From NCBI GenBank assembly GCA_017455685.1, contig JAFSZH010000040.1, positions 1 to 35,428 of the forward strand: a stretch of DNA of 35,428 nucleotides, given 5' to 3'. The notes under the pieces are model-generated. The model saw nothing but the letters and a program-made list of their open reading frames with translations, ran no database searches and had not been told where the DNA came from. Each line of letters begins with the position of its first letter. The first letter of the stretch is position 1. This document shows, piece by piece, positions 7,957 to 15,582 of this stretch. The position numbers and the translations under genes were made by a program. The stretch is from Oscillospiraceae bacterium. GTDB lineage: Bacteria > Bacillota > Clostridia > Oscillospirales > Oscillospiraceae.

Positions 7957-9935
7957 ACGACATCACCCTCAAACACGGTCAGTCGGCGGTATTCTCCGGG
8001 CTGCCTGTGGGCTCCTTCTACAAGATCACGGAGCTTGGCAACGGCTACACGCCGTCCTACACGGTGACCAACACCGGCACCGGCGGCAATGAGACCATCG
8101 CTTCTCTGTCCGGTTCCAATCTCAGCAGCGGCAATCCGCTTTCTACCTATCAGGAGAAAGTGGATCAGGACGAGGTCATCACCGTGACCTTCACCAACAC
8201 GCCCAAACAGACGCAGCTCTATCTGCCTGTGACCAAGGTGCTCACCGGCGACACGCCTTCTACCGACGTGGGCTTTGAGTTCACCCTGGCGGGTCAGGAC
8301 GACGCACCTCTGCCGAGCGCCACTGTCCGCACGATCACCGGCGCTGGATCTTCCCAGTTTGGACCGATCACCTATACCCAGCCCGGAACCTATACTTATA
8401 CCGTTACGGAGACCAATGACGGTGAGCCGGGTTATATCTACGATACCGCGACTCGTACCGTGTCCGTGACCGTCACGGACAGCAACGGCGTCCTGAGCGC
8501 AAGTTACGCGGTCAGCGTGGATGGAACGCCTGCTGATTCCATCAAGTTCACCAACGAGTACCACGTCGTCAGCATTACTGTGACGAAGGACTGGGACGAC
8601 AACAGCAACCAGGACGGCATCCGGCCCGAGACCCTGACGCTGACCCTGAACGGCATGCCCAGCGGTATGGCGGCTCCCGCCCCGACGATCACCGGCACCG
8701 ACGGCAACAGCTGGACCTACACCTGGAGCGGCCTGCCCAAATATGACAACGGCACAGTGATTACCTATACGGTGAGCGAGAACAGCGTTCCCACCGGATA
8801 CGAAGTAAGCGGCAGCCCGGCGCAAAGCGGCGGGACGATCACCAACAGCCATACGCCGGAAGAGACCGAGGCCACCGTGAAGAAGGTCTGGTCCGACGCC
8901 AATAACCAGGACGGCATCCGGCCGACCGAGCTGATCGTGACGCTGAGCAACGGCGACAGTGTGACGCTGTCTGCGCCCGATTGGGAGGGCACGATCACCG
9001 GCCTGCCCAAGTACGCCAACGGCACGGAGATCACCTACACCTGGACCGAGGCGTCCATCACGGGCTACACGCTCGCGAATACCTCCGTCAACGGCACCGT
9101 GACCACCCTGACCAACAGCCACACGCCGGTGACCATCGACATCAGCGGCACCAAGGTCTGGGAGGATTTCAGCAACAGTTATAATACCCGTCCTGCCACC
9201 ATAACGATCATTCTTTATAAGGACGGCAACACCACGCCCTTCCGGTCGCAGACGATCGACGTCACCGCGGCGGACACCCTGAACTGGAGTTTCACGGGCC
9301 TGCCCAAGTACACCAACGGCGTCGAGTGCACCTACACGGTGGACGAGATCCCCGTTCCCGACTACTACGACAAGACCGTAGACAACGATACCTATACGAT
9401 CACCAATACGCTGGGCGTCGCCTCCCTGCAGATCACCAAGAGCGTCGTGGGCGCCCCGGCTGGGTCCACCGCGTCCTTCACGCTGCAGGTCACCGTGATG
9501 CAGGGCACTACCGGCATCAACGGGACCTATGGCGACGTGACCTTCACTGACGGCGTGGCCACCGTGACGCTCACGGGCGGCCAGACCCTGACGATCCCCA
9601 ATCTGCCTATCGGCGCCACCTATGAGGTCACCGAGCCCGCGGGCACGCTGCCCGCCGGCTGGTCCCTGACCGGCACCACCGGCACGCCGGGCACCATCGA
9701 TCCCACCACCCCGGGCGAGGTCACTCTGACCAACACCTTCACCCCGGCCTCCATCCAGATCCCGGTGAAGAAGATCGTGGAAGGCGATTCGCCGAACACG
9801 GAAGAGCTGTTCACCTTCACCCTGGCGAAGGTGGGCGACGCGCCCATGCCGACCAGCGGCACCACCGTGTCCGTCCTGGCCGGACAGACCGGCAGCTTCG
9901 GCTCCATCACCTATAACACCCCGGGCGTCTACTAG
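7896..9935 (+). CDS. Giant adhesin, segment 3: Cna-B and Spy0128-like domains, ending at a second in-frame TAG
   Basis: Continuation of the adhesin in a shifted frame. An open frame exists from GTG 7809, but its first 29 codons are out-of-frame leucine-rich-repeat sequence. Order: remainder of the interrupted Cna-B domain (DITLKHGQSAVFSGLPVGSFYKITE); a Spy0128/FctA-like domain (VTKVLTGDTP ... GTYTYTVTET ... FTNEY); three Cna-B domains (VTKDWDDNSNQDGIRP, VKKVWSDANNQDGIRP, GTKVWEDFSNSYNTRP), each ending in YTVxE and ITN; a DUF5979-like domain (LQITKSVVGAPAG ... LTNTFTP); and the first half of a further Spy0128-like repeat. The Lys near the start of each module and the Asn in (I/V)TN(T/S) fit Lys-Asn isopeptide bonds, as known for these families. 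The frame stops at TAG 9933-9935 inside GVY-TAG-YTVTE. Confidence 0.8.
   Translation: MDGNGQPAYFTSNSSGSQTVNDITLKHGQSAVFSGLPVGSFYKITELGNGYTPSYTVTNTGTGGNETIASLSGSNLSSGNPLSTYQEKVDQDEVITVTFTNTPKQTQLYLPVTKVLTGDTPSTDVGFEFTLAGQDDAPLPSATVRTITGAGSSQFGPITYTQPGTYTYTVTETNDGEPGYIYDTATRTVSVTVTDSNGVLSASYAVSVDGTPADSIKFTNEYHVVSITVTKDWDDNSNQDGIRPETLTLTLNGMPSGMAAPAPTITGTDGNSWTYTWSGLPKYDNGTVITYTVSENSVPTGYEVSGSPAQSGGTITNSHTPEETEATVKKVWSDANNQDGIRPTELIVTLSNGDSVTLSAPDWEGTITGLPKYANGTEITYTWTEASITGYTLANTSVNGTVTTLTNSHTPVTIDISGTKVWEDFSNSYNTRPATITIILYKDGNTTPFRSQTIDVTAADTLNWSFTGLPKYTNGVECTYTVDEIPVPDYYDKTVDNDTYTITNTLGVASLQITKSVVGAPAGSTASFTLQVTVMQGTTGINGTYGDVTFTDGVATVTLTGGQTLTIPNLPIGATYEVTEPAGTLPAGWSLTGTTGTPGTIDPTTPGEVTLTNTFTPASIQIPVKKIVEGDSPNTEELFTFTLAKVGDAPMPTSGTTVSVLAGQTGSFGSITYNTPGVY
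9933..9935 (+). other. Second in-frame TAG in the adhesin (about codon 3036)
   Basis: The TAG replaces the Thr (or Val) of the G(T/I)Y(T/V)YTV strand seen in the sister repeats, which use ACC, ACT or GTC at this position. Each of those differs from TAG at all three bases. Near-identity with a later repeat begins exactly one base downstream (9936). The context is GTC TAC TAG TAC; like the first TAG, it follows a TAC codon. Confidence 0.9.
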
Positions 9936-10047
9936 TACACGGTGACTGAGACCGCGGGCACGACGCCGGGCATGCAGTACGATACGAACCCCCACACCGT
10001 GGAAGTCACCGTCACGAAGGACGACGCGACGAACGCGCTGAGCGCGG
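9936..10047 (+). repeat. Near-identical 112-base repeat, copy 1
   Basis: Matches 10689-10800 with three mismatches by eye over 112 bases. It starts directly after the second in-frame TAG. Confidence 0.88.
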
Positions 10048-12872
10048 CGATCACCGACGGCCTGGACGACGGTACCAACGTGGTCGTCACCAACACCTTC
10101 ACGCCGACCAACATCCGGATCCCGGTGAAGAAGATCGTGAACGGCAACACGCCGAACACGGAGGAAGAGTTCACCTTCACTCTGGCGAAGGTGGGCGACG
10201 CGCCCATGCCGAGCAGCAACACCACCGTGACCATCAAGGCCAACCAGATCGGCCAGTTCGGCCAGATCGAGTTCAACGCCACCGGCACCTACACCTACAC
10301 GGTGACCGAGACCGCGGGCACGACGCCGGGCATGGTCTACGTCACGGATCCTCAGACCGTGGTCATCACGGTCACGGAGACCGCGGATCACGCGCTGAGC
10401 GCTGCGATCACCAGCGGCCTGGACGACGGTACCAACGTGGTCATCACCAACACCTTCAACCCGACTTCCATCCAGATCCCGGTGAAGAAGATCGTGGACG
10501 GCGATACGTCCGACCCGGATGAGCTCTTCACCTTCACGCTTGCCGCCGTGAGCGCGAAAACGCCCGAAGACACGGCGATCACCCCGATACCGATGCCCAC
10601 CAACGCCGGCGGGACTACGGTCTCGATCACGGCGGGCGAGACAGGGTACTTCGGCGAGATCAGCTTCGATCAGCCCGGTACCTACACCTACACGGTGACC
10701 GAGACCGAGGGCACGACGCCGGGCATGCAGTACGATACGAACCCCCATACCGTGGAAGTCACCGTCACGAAGGACGACGCGACGAACGCGCTGAGCGCGG
10801 AGATCACCGGCGGCGTGAACAACAGCGGCAGCGTGGAAGTCACCAACCCCTTCACCCCGACGCAGATCCCCGTGAACGTGAAGAAGATCCTGACAGGCCC
10901 CGTGCCCGATGGAACCGATAAGACCTTCACCTTCACGATCACCGGCGACAGTTCCACCGAGGCCGACGGAACGACCCCGCTTTACCCGATCACCCTCACG
11001 GACGGCACCGTTCTTGAGATGCCGGTGCCCGACGAGACGTCGGTCGACATCACCGTCATCGGCGACGGCAACGGACCTGTGAACAACACGGGCACCTTCG
11101 GAAGCATCAGCTTCAACCGGGTGGGCATCTACACCTACACCATCGAAGAGACCGTGCCCGATGACGAAGCGGACCGGATCCCCGGCGTGACCTACGGCAG
11201 CGATACCCCGAACGACCCCGACGTGACCCTGACCCACACCCTGGTGGTCACGGTGAGCGCCAACGCCGACAACGAGCTCCAGACCTCCTGCGAGCTGGAC
11301 GACAACGCCTTTTATCCCACGGAGGACGACGTCTACGTGGAGTTCGACAACAGCTATCTGCCCGAGCCTGTCCAGATCCCCGTGAACGTGAAGAAGATCC
11401 TGACCGGACCCGTGCCCGATGGAACGACGTTCGACTTCGACTTCACCATTACCGGCGACAGCGCTGTCCGTCCGGCCGACCTGGGCGGCGAGGATATCAC
11501 TCCGATCCCGCTCCCGAAGAAGAACGGGACTGAGACCACGTCCATTACCATCTCCGTCGAGGGAGACGGCACCGGACCGGTCGATGCCAGTGACACCTTC
11601 GGCAGCATCCTCTTTGAAGAGGTCGGCACCTACACTTACACCATCGAAGAGACCGTGCCCGATGACGAAGCGGACCGGATCCCCGGCGTGACCTACGGCA
11701 GCGATACCCCGAACGACCCCGACGTGACCCTGACCCACACCCTGGTGGTGACGGTCACCGACAACAACGGCGTGCTCGAGACGAGCTGCAAGCTGGACGG
11801 CAGCGACTTCGATCCCACGGAGGACGACGTCTACGTGGAGTTCGACAACAGCTACCTGCCGACCCCGATCGACGTTCCTCTGAACGTCAAGAAGATCATG
11901 ACCGGCAACGAGCTTCCCGAGGGCTCCGAATACGAGTTCATCTTCACCATCAGCAGTGAGAGCGCGTATCGTCTGGACGGGACCACTCCGATCACTCCGG
12001 CTCCCATGCCGAAGATCGGCGACAACGCAGTCACTTCCGTCAGCATCTTCGTCGACAGCGAATCCGATCCGGATACGCTGACGGCGGCCTTCGGCAGCAT
12101 CCACTTCACGGAAGTCGGCATCTACACCTACACCGTGACAGAGACCATGAGAGACCAGTATACCGGCATGACCTGTGCGGAAGACACGAAGACCGTGGTC
12201 ATCAAGATCAAGGACGTCAACAGTGAACTGGAGATCGACGAGATCACCGGCGTCACGGAAGACAACAACGTCTACGTGGTGGAGATCACCAACGACTACA
12301 CGCCCATCCCCGTGGATGTGCCGCTGTCCGTGAAGAAGATCATGCTGGGCGCCAATCTCCCGAAGAAGACCACCTTCAAGTTTACTTTCACGATCACTGC
12401 AGTAACCGAGAACGCGCCGATGCCGATGAAGGACGGTGCCGAAAACGTATCTATCACGATCGAGGCCAATGGCAACTCCGACCTCGACAACCTGACGGAG
12501 ATCTTCGGCGATATCCACTTCACCGCTGCGGGAACCTACGTCTACACCGTGAACGAGACCCTGGAAGACAACTACCCCGGTGTGCGTATCGTGGAAGGCA
12601 CCGTGACGGTGACGATCAAGATCAAGGACAACAACGGTGTCCTGGAGATCGAGGAGATCACGGGCGCGACGAGCAACGGGACCTCTTACGTGGTCATGAT
12701 CACCAACGCTTACAGCGATACCCCCGGAACGGGAGACGATACCACCGCTGCGCCGTACTATGCCGCTATGGGCGGCAGCGGCCTGCTGCTGGCGATCCTG
12801 GCCTATCTTGAGTCCAAGAGAAGAAAAGCAAAGAAAGAAGCGCAGGAGAGACAGGAAGAAAATCCTGCGTGA
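9942..12872 (+). CDS. Giant adhesin, segment 4: Spy0128-like repeats and C-terminal wall-sorting signal
   Basis: Same frame as segment 3. The GTG at 9942 is the first possible start after the TAG but has no ribosome site, so independent translation is unlikely. The segment completes one Spy0128-like repeat and adds six more, each starting (I/V)P(V/L)xVKKIxxG, then FTFT, GT(Y)(T/V)YT(V/I)xE and ending VTN-type. Lys, Glu and Asn in these positions fit self-formed isopeptide bonds in a stalk. The C-terminus has TPGTGD, a short spacer, a hydrophobic segment (AAMGGSGLLLAILAYL) and a basic tail (KRRKAKK). This is the layout of a sortase signal, with TPGTG in place of the common LPxTG. No sortase gene is in the window. 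The stop is TGA. Confidence 0.82.
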   Translation: MTETAGTTPGMQYDTNPHTVEVTVTKDDATNALSAAITDGLDDGTNVVVTNTFTPTNIRIPVKKIVNGNTPNTEEEFTFTLAKVGDAPMPSSNTTVTIKANQIGQFGQIEFNATGTYTYTVTETAGTTPGMVYVTDPQTVVITVTETADHALSAAITSGLDDGTNVVITNTFNPTSIQIPVKKIVDGDTSDPDELFTFTLAAVSAKTPEDTAITPIPMPTNAGGTTVSITAGETGYFGEISFDQPGTYTYTVTETEGTTPGMQYDTNPHTVEVTVTKDDATNALSAEITGGVNNSGSVEVTNPFTPTQIPVNVKKILTGPVPDGTDKTFTFTITGDSSTEADGTTPLYPITLTDGTVLEMPVPDETSVDITVIGDGNGPVNNTGTFGSISFNRVGIYTYTIEETVPDDEADRIPGVTYGSDTPNDPDVTLTHTLVVTVSANADNELQTSCELDDNAFYPTEDDVYVEFDNSYLPEPVQIPVNVKKILTGPVPDGTTFDFDFTITGDSAVRPADLGGEDITPIPLPKKNGTETTSITISVEGDGTGPVDASDTFGSILFEEVGTYTYTIEETVPDDEADRIPGVTYGSDTPNDPDVTLTHTLVVTVTDNNGVLETSCKLDGSDFDPTEDDVYVEFDNSYLPTPIDVPLNVKKIMTGNELPEGSEYEFIFTISSESAYRLDGTTPITPAPMPKIGDNAVTSVSIFVDSESDPDTLTAAFGSIHFTEVGIYTYTVTETMRDQYTGMTCAEDTKTVVIKIKDVNSELEIDEITGVTEDNNVYVVEITNDYTPIPVDVPLSVKKIMLGANLPKKTTFKFTFTITAVTENAPMPMKDGAENVSITIEANGNSDLDNLTEIFGDIHFTAAGTYVYTVNETLEDNYPGVRIVEGTVTVTIKIKDNNGVLEIEEITGATSNGTSYVVMITNAYSDTPGTGDDTTAAPYYAAMGGSGLLLAILAYLESKRRKAKKEAQERQEENPA
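10689..10800 (+). repeat. Near-identical 112-base repeat, copy 2
   Basis: Partner of 9936-10047, 753 bases (251 codons) downstream, in the same reading frame. It encodes the YTVTE to NALSA part of a Spy0128-like module. Confidence 0.88.
11136..11248 (+). repeat. Identical 113-base repeat, copy 1
   Basis: Identical by eye to 11637-11749, 501 bases (167 codons) apart. It covers the YTIEETVPDD to LTHTLVV part of a module. Confidence 0.9.
11637..11749 (+). repeat. Identical 113-base repeat, copy 2
   Basis: Partner of 11136-11248. Exact identity at silent positions points to recent duplication or gene conversion. Confidence 0.9.
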
Positions 12873-12886
12873 TCCGGTGGGACAAA

Positions 12887-12907
12887 GCCGCCTCGCTAAG
12901 AGGCGGC
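12887..12907 (+). other. Hairpin after the adhesin stop
   Basis: GCCGCCTC and GAGGCGGC form an 8-bp stem with a GCTAA loop, 14 bases past the adhesin stop. No T-tract follows. It may protect the mRNA 3' end upstream of the real terminator. Confidence 0.5.
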
Positions 12908-12948
12908 ACACCCCCAAAGGGCTTTGAAGAAAGCCAGTGAAAAAGAAA

Positions 12949-12987
12949 ATGAGGTCAGGAACCCTTCCGGGTCCTGACCTCATTTTT
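12949..12987 (+). terminator. Intrinsic terminator of the adhesin gene
   Basis: A 15-bp stem with one bulged A (12949-12964 with 12969-12983) and a TTCC loop is followed by a run of five T residues (12983-12987). An A-rich stretch precedes it, so it could act in both directions. Confidence 0.88.
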
Positions 12988-12999
12988 ATCGGAAAACGT

Positions 13000-13028
13000 T
13001 TGTTTTTGTTTTGACAAAATGCTATGAT
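13000..13028 (+). promoter_or_regulatory. Putative sigma-A promoter of the PH-domain gene
   Basis: TTGTTT (13000-13005), a 17-base spacer and TATGAT (13023-13028). A nearby TTGACA (13011-13016) is only six bases from this -10 and cannot pair with it. Confidence 0.6.
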
Positions 13029-13072
13029 TATCTTGCCGCGCGTATCCGGAAATCCTTTGCGGAGGTGAAGGT

Positions 13073-13624
13073 ATGAGTTTTTTTACACGGAAAAGCGAAT
13101 CCGGCGATGACGTCTTCTGGTACAGGTCCTGGCTCAATTACGGAGAGCAGGTATTGTGGCAGGGAAAACCGGAAAAGTTTTCCCTGCTGGAAAAACAGGA
13201 CTGGTTCATGATCCCGTTCAGCATCATGTGGTGCGGCTTTGCCGTTTTTTGGGAAGCCACCGTGATCATGGCGAACGCTCCGCTTATGTTCAAGATCTGG
13301 GGGATCCCCTTCGTCTGCCTCGGGCTTTATCTTGTGGCAGGCCGCTTTATCTATAAACGACACGTTCTGCGGAATACCGATTACGTGATCACAAACCGCA
13401 AGATCATTCGCCGAGCTGTGGGAAAAATCGACTTTCTGGAGAGAACCTCGCTTCCGGCCATGGAGGTGGAGTGCAGGGACGACGGCTCGGGCACGATCCG
13501 TTTCCAGGTAGTCGGAAGACGCGGCTTTAGCGGTTTTTCCACGGACACAGCGGGCTTTTCCCTGGTCGGCCTGCGCAACGTGCGCCAGGTTTTTGACGTG
13601 ATCGAGACCATGTGCCAGGACTGA
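13073..13624 (+). CDS. Membrane protein with bacterial PH (bPH_2/YdbS-like) domain
   Basis: A protein of 183 residues. GGAGGTG lies six bases before the ATG. There are two membrane segments, about residues 43-65 (WFMIPFSIMWCGFAVFW) and 69-93 (IWGIPFVCLGLYLVAG). A cytoplasmic PH-like region follows with NTDYVITNRKIIRR (about 101-114), typical of the bPH_2 family. Family members are small membrane proteins of mostly unknown role, some linked to membrane stress. The gene stands alone: it has its own promoter and a terminator shared with the convergent HAD gene. The family call is fairly sure; the function is unknown. Confidence 0.8.
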   Translation: MSFFTRKSESGDDVFWYRSWLNYGEQVLWQGKPEKFSLLEKQDWFMIPFSIMWCGFAVFWEATVIMANAPLMFKIWGIPFVCLGLYLVAGRFIYKRHVLRNTDYVITNRKIIRRAVGKIDFLERTSLPAMEVECRDDGSGTIRFQVVGRRGFSGFSTDTAGFSLVGLRNVRQVFDVIETMCQD

Positions 13625-13639
13625 ACGAGCAAAAATCAG

Positions 13640-13674
13640 CCCCGCCGGGCAGATGATTCATCTGCCCGGCGGGG
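13640..13674. terminator. Bidirectional terminator between the PH-domain and HAD genes
   Basis: A long GC-rich inverted repeat (13640-13656 with 13658-13674) lies between the convergent stops at 13624 and 13709. An AAAAAT run on its left gives a T-run for minus-strand transcripts. On the plus strand the tail TTCGTTT is weaker. Confidence 0.85.
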
Positions 13675-13708
13675 TTCGTTTCCTGATCGCTGCCTTGCGT
13701 AAGCGCCG

Positions 13709-14500
13709 TTATATGACCCCGAACTTCTCCACGGCTTTCAAAATGCCGTCCTCGTCGATGTCGGCGGTGACGTACCGGCAGGCGGCCTTGACCTCCGGCG
13801 AGGCGTTGCCCATGGCCACGCCTACGCCCACCTCCCGGAGCATTTCCAGATCGTTCTCCCCGTCGCCGAAGGCCATGGTTTCCTCCAGCGGGATGCCGTA
13901 CCGCTCGCAGGTGAGCCGGATACCCCGGGCCTTGCTGCCCTCCCGGTGGATCACGTCGTAGGCCAGCGGGTGCCAACCCATGGCCCGAACGCTTTTGAGC
14001 CTGTGGACGAGCTGCCGCCGCTTCTCCTCCGTGCAGTAGATCACCGCCAGGTACACGTCCTTCTCCAGCCCCCGGCGCAGGTCCTCCAGCCGGGGCAGGG
14101 GAGTGTGGATCTCCCGCAGCACGCTGCGGACAGTGTCGTTGTAGTGGCCGATGTAAATGTCGTCCTCCTCCACGAACATACAGGGGATATCCATTTCGGC
14201 GGACAGACGGATCAGCCCCTCCACGTCCTCCCGGTCGATGGGCTGGCGGAAATACACGCCGTCCGCGTCGTAGCAGAACTGCCCGTTCATGGTGATATAC
14301 CCGTCCCAGGGGAACTCGGAGACGTAGTCCAGCTCCTGCATCTCCAGCAGATGCCGGCCGGTGGACAGGAATAGACGGACTCCCGCGCCGCGCAGGCGGC
14401 GCAGGGCTTCCTTGGCGGATGAGGGCACGGTTCCGGTGCGGTGGGACAGCAGCGTGCCGTCCACGTCGAAGAAAGCGGCCCGGATCGCAGGTGCGGACAT
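13709..14500 (-). CDS. Cof-type HAD-IIB phosphatase
   Basis: A 263-residue haloacid-dehalogenase hydrolase of the Cof/YidA type, which typically removes phosphate from sugar phosphates or cofactors such as FMN or PLP. Motif I is FFDVDGTLL (nucleophile D12, acid D14), motif II is LFLSTGR, the motif III Lys lies in REGSKARGI, and motif IV is MAFGDGENDLEML. The C2B cap lies between motifs II and III. Length fits the subfamily. The start at 14500 is chosen because GGAGGT lies seven bases upstream; the frame is open further but has no such site. The gene is divergent from the flavin reductase. The substrate cannot be read from sequence. Confidence 0.93.
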   Translation of the reverse strand: MSAPAIRAAFFDVDGTLLSHRTGTVPSSAKEALRRLRGAGVRLFLSTGRHLLEMQELDYVSEFPWDGYITMNGQFCYDADGVYFRQPIDREDVEGLIRLSAEMDIPCMFVEEDDIYIGHYNDTVRSVLREIHTPLPRLEDLRRGLEKDVYLAVIYCTEEKRRQLVHRLKSVRAMGWHPLAYDVIHREGSKARGIRLTCERYGIPLEETMAFGDGENDLEMLREVGVGVAMGNASPEVKAACRYVTADIDEDGILKAVEKFGVI

Positions 14501-14531
14501 GGGACGTACCTCCGGAGGAAAGGATGGCAGG

Positions 14532-14540
14532 ATTATACCA
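14532..14540 (-). promoter_or_regulatory. Extended -10 promoter of the HAD gene
   Basis: The minus strand reads TGGTATAAT, a perfect -10 with the TGN extension, about 30 bases before the start codon. No convincing -35 is seen, as is usual for extended -10 promoters. Confidence 0.65.
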
Positions 14541-14569
14541 TGCTTTCGACGGGAAATCCACCCCGGCCC

Positions 14570-14598
14570 TTGACTTTCCTCCGGGCCGACTTTATACT
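14570..14598 (+). promoter_or_regulatory. Sigma-A promoter of the flavin reductase gene
   Basis: TTGACT (14570-14575), a 17-base spacer and TATACT (14593-14598), close to consensus. Start of transcription is expected near 14605. Confidence 0.85.
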
Positions 14599-14607
14599 GA
14601 ATACATC

Positions 14608-14619
14608 TGAACACGTTCA
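14608..14619 (+). promoter_or_regulatory. Inverted repeat TGAAC-N2-GTTCA at the transcription start
   Basis: Perfect 5-base half-sites with a 2-base centre lie just downstream of the -10, where a bound repressor would block transcription. No regulator gene is adjacent. Confidence 0.4.
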
Positions 14620-14634
14620 AATGGAGGGATAAAA

Positions 14635-15561
14635 ATGTCCAGCTTTGAAGATCTGCGCATCGTAGACAACTTCTACCAGACCTCGCTGTTTTACCCCATG
14701 CCCACCGTGGTGATCTCCACCCTGTGCGAGGACGGCTCCACCACCCTGGGCCCCTATTCCCTGATCGCGCCCTACTACGTGGCGGGCAAGGACTATTACG
14801 CCATGCTGCTGTGCTGCCGCAACTCGTCCAACACCGCCCAGAACATCCTCCGCACCGGCAAGTGCGCCATCAACTTTGTGGACGACAAGCCCAGAACCTT
14901 TAAAGAGTGCGTCAAGCTCAGCTGGCCCGGGGACAAGCCCGAGGACAAGATGCCCAAGTGCAATTTCCGGCTGGAAAAGGGCATCGTGGAAGAGACCACC
15001 GGCGAAAAGCGGCCCATGGTGGTCAGCGACGCCATCCAGAGCATCGAGTGCACCTGGATGAGAGAGCTGGACAACGCCCAGGACGACAAGCCCGGCGAGC
15101 TCAACGGCTACGAGCCTCCCTACCACGATTTCAACGGCATCACCTCCAAGTTCGGCGCCCACTTCATCCTGCGGGTGGACAAGATCCTGATGAAGAAAAA
15201 GTACAGCGACGCCATCATCAACGGCGTCCGGGCCCAGGACTTCCCGCCCCTGCCGGTGGACTACGGCTACCGGGACAGCAAAAACTTCTGGTTCCACCGG
15301 AAGAGCCGCCTGCGCGCCGAGCTGCTGCCCATCCGCAAATCCTCTCTGGAATCCGTGCGCTACGCCGCCGACCGGGCCGACGATAAGGTGAAATTCACCG
15401 ACGACGCTCTGGAGACCATCCTCAACGTGCCCCGGATCTTCCTGCCCACGGTGCTGCGGGGCTGCGTGGACTGGGCCAAAGAGAACGGTGTGGAGCTGGT
15501 CACCGCCGAGCACATGAAGATCATCAACGACAAGCGTTCCAAGGAGAAGAACAAGAAATAA
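14635..15561 (+). CDS. Flavin reductase-like protein with C-terminal PCP_red-like domain
   Basis: A 308-residue protein. Residues 1 to about 200 look like the FMN-binding split barrel of the flavin reductase family (MPTVVISTLCEDGSTTLGPYSLIAPYY, then NTAQNILRTGKCAINF), which uses NAD(P)H to reduce flavin or carries FMN for reduction of small molecules. Residues about 250-302 (TDDALETILNVP...LRGCVDWAKENGVELVTAEHM) resemble the PCP_red helical domain found at the end of light-independent protochlorophyllide reductase subunit B and in some small proteins. That match is from memory of the pattern and less sure than the first. GGAGG precedes the ATG. A membrane-protein gene follows 21 bases later and is probably co-transcribed. 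Likely cytoplasmic redox enzyme; substrate unknown. Confidence 0.82.
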   Translation: MSSFEDLRIVDNFYQTSLFYPMPTVVISTLCEDGSTTLGPYSLIAPYYVAGKDYYAMLLCCRNSSNTAQNILRTGKCAINFVDDKPRTFKECVKLSWPGDKPEDKMPKCNFRLEKGIVEETTGEKRPMVVSDAIQSIECTWMRELDNAQDDKPGELNGYEPPYHDFNGITSKFGAHFILRVDKILMKKKYSDAIINGVRAQDFPPLPVDYGYRDSKNFWFHRKSRLRAELLPIRKSSLESVRYAADRADDKVKFTDDALETILNVPRIFLPTVLRGCVDWAKENGVELVTAEHMKIINDKRSKEKNKK

Positions 15562-15582
15562 TCCACCGAAAGGAGCCTGATC

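Noticed and set aside
7890..12983. Open reading frame of 1,697 codons on the minus strand opposite the adhesin
   Set aside because: It has no ribosome site and a low-complexity GHG/DRDG-rich product. It arises because the sense genes avoid TTA, CTA and TCA codons. The sense strand encodes recognisable domains.
13011..13016. TTGACA as -35 of the PH-domain gene
   Set aside because: Only six bases from TATGAT, and no -10 is found at the proper distance.
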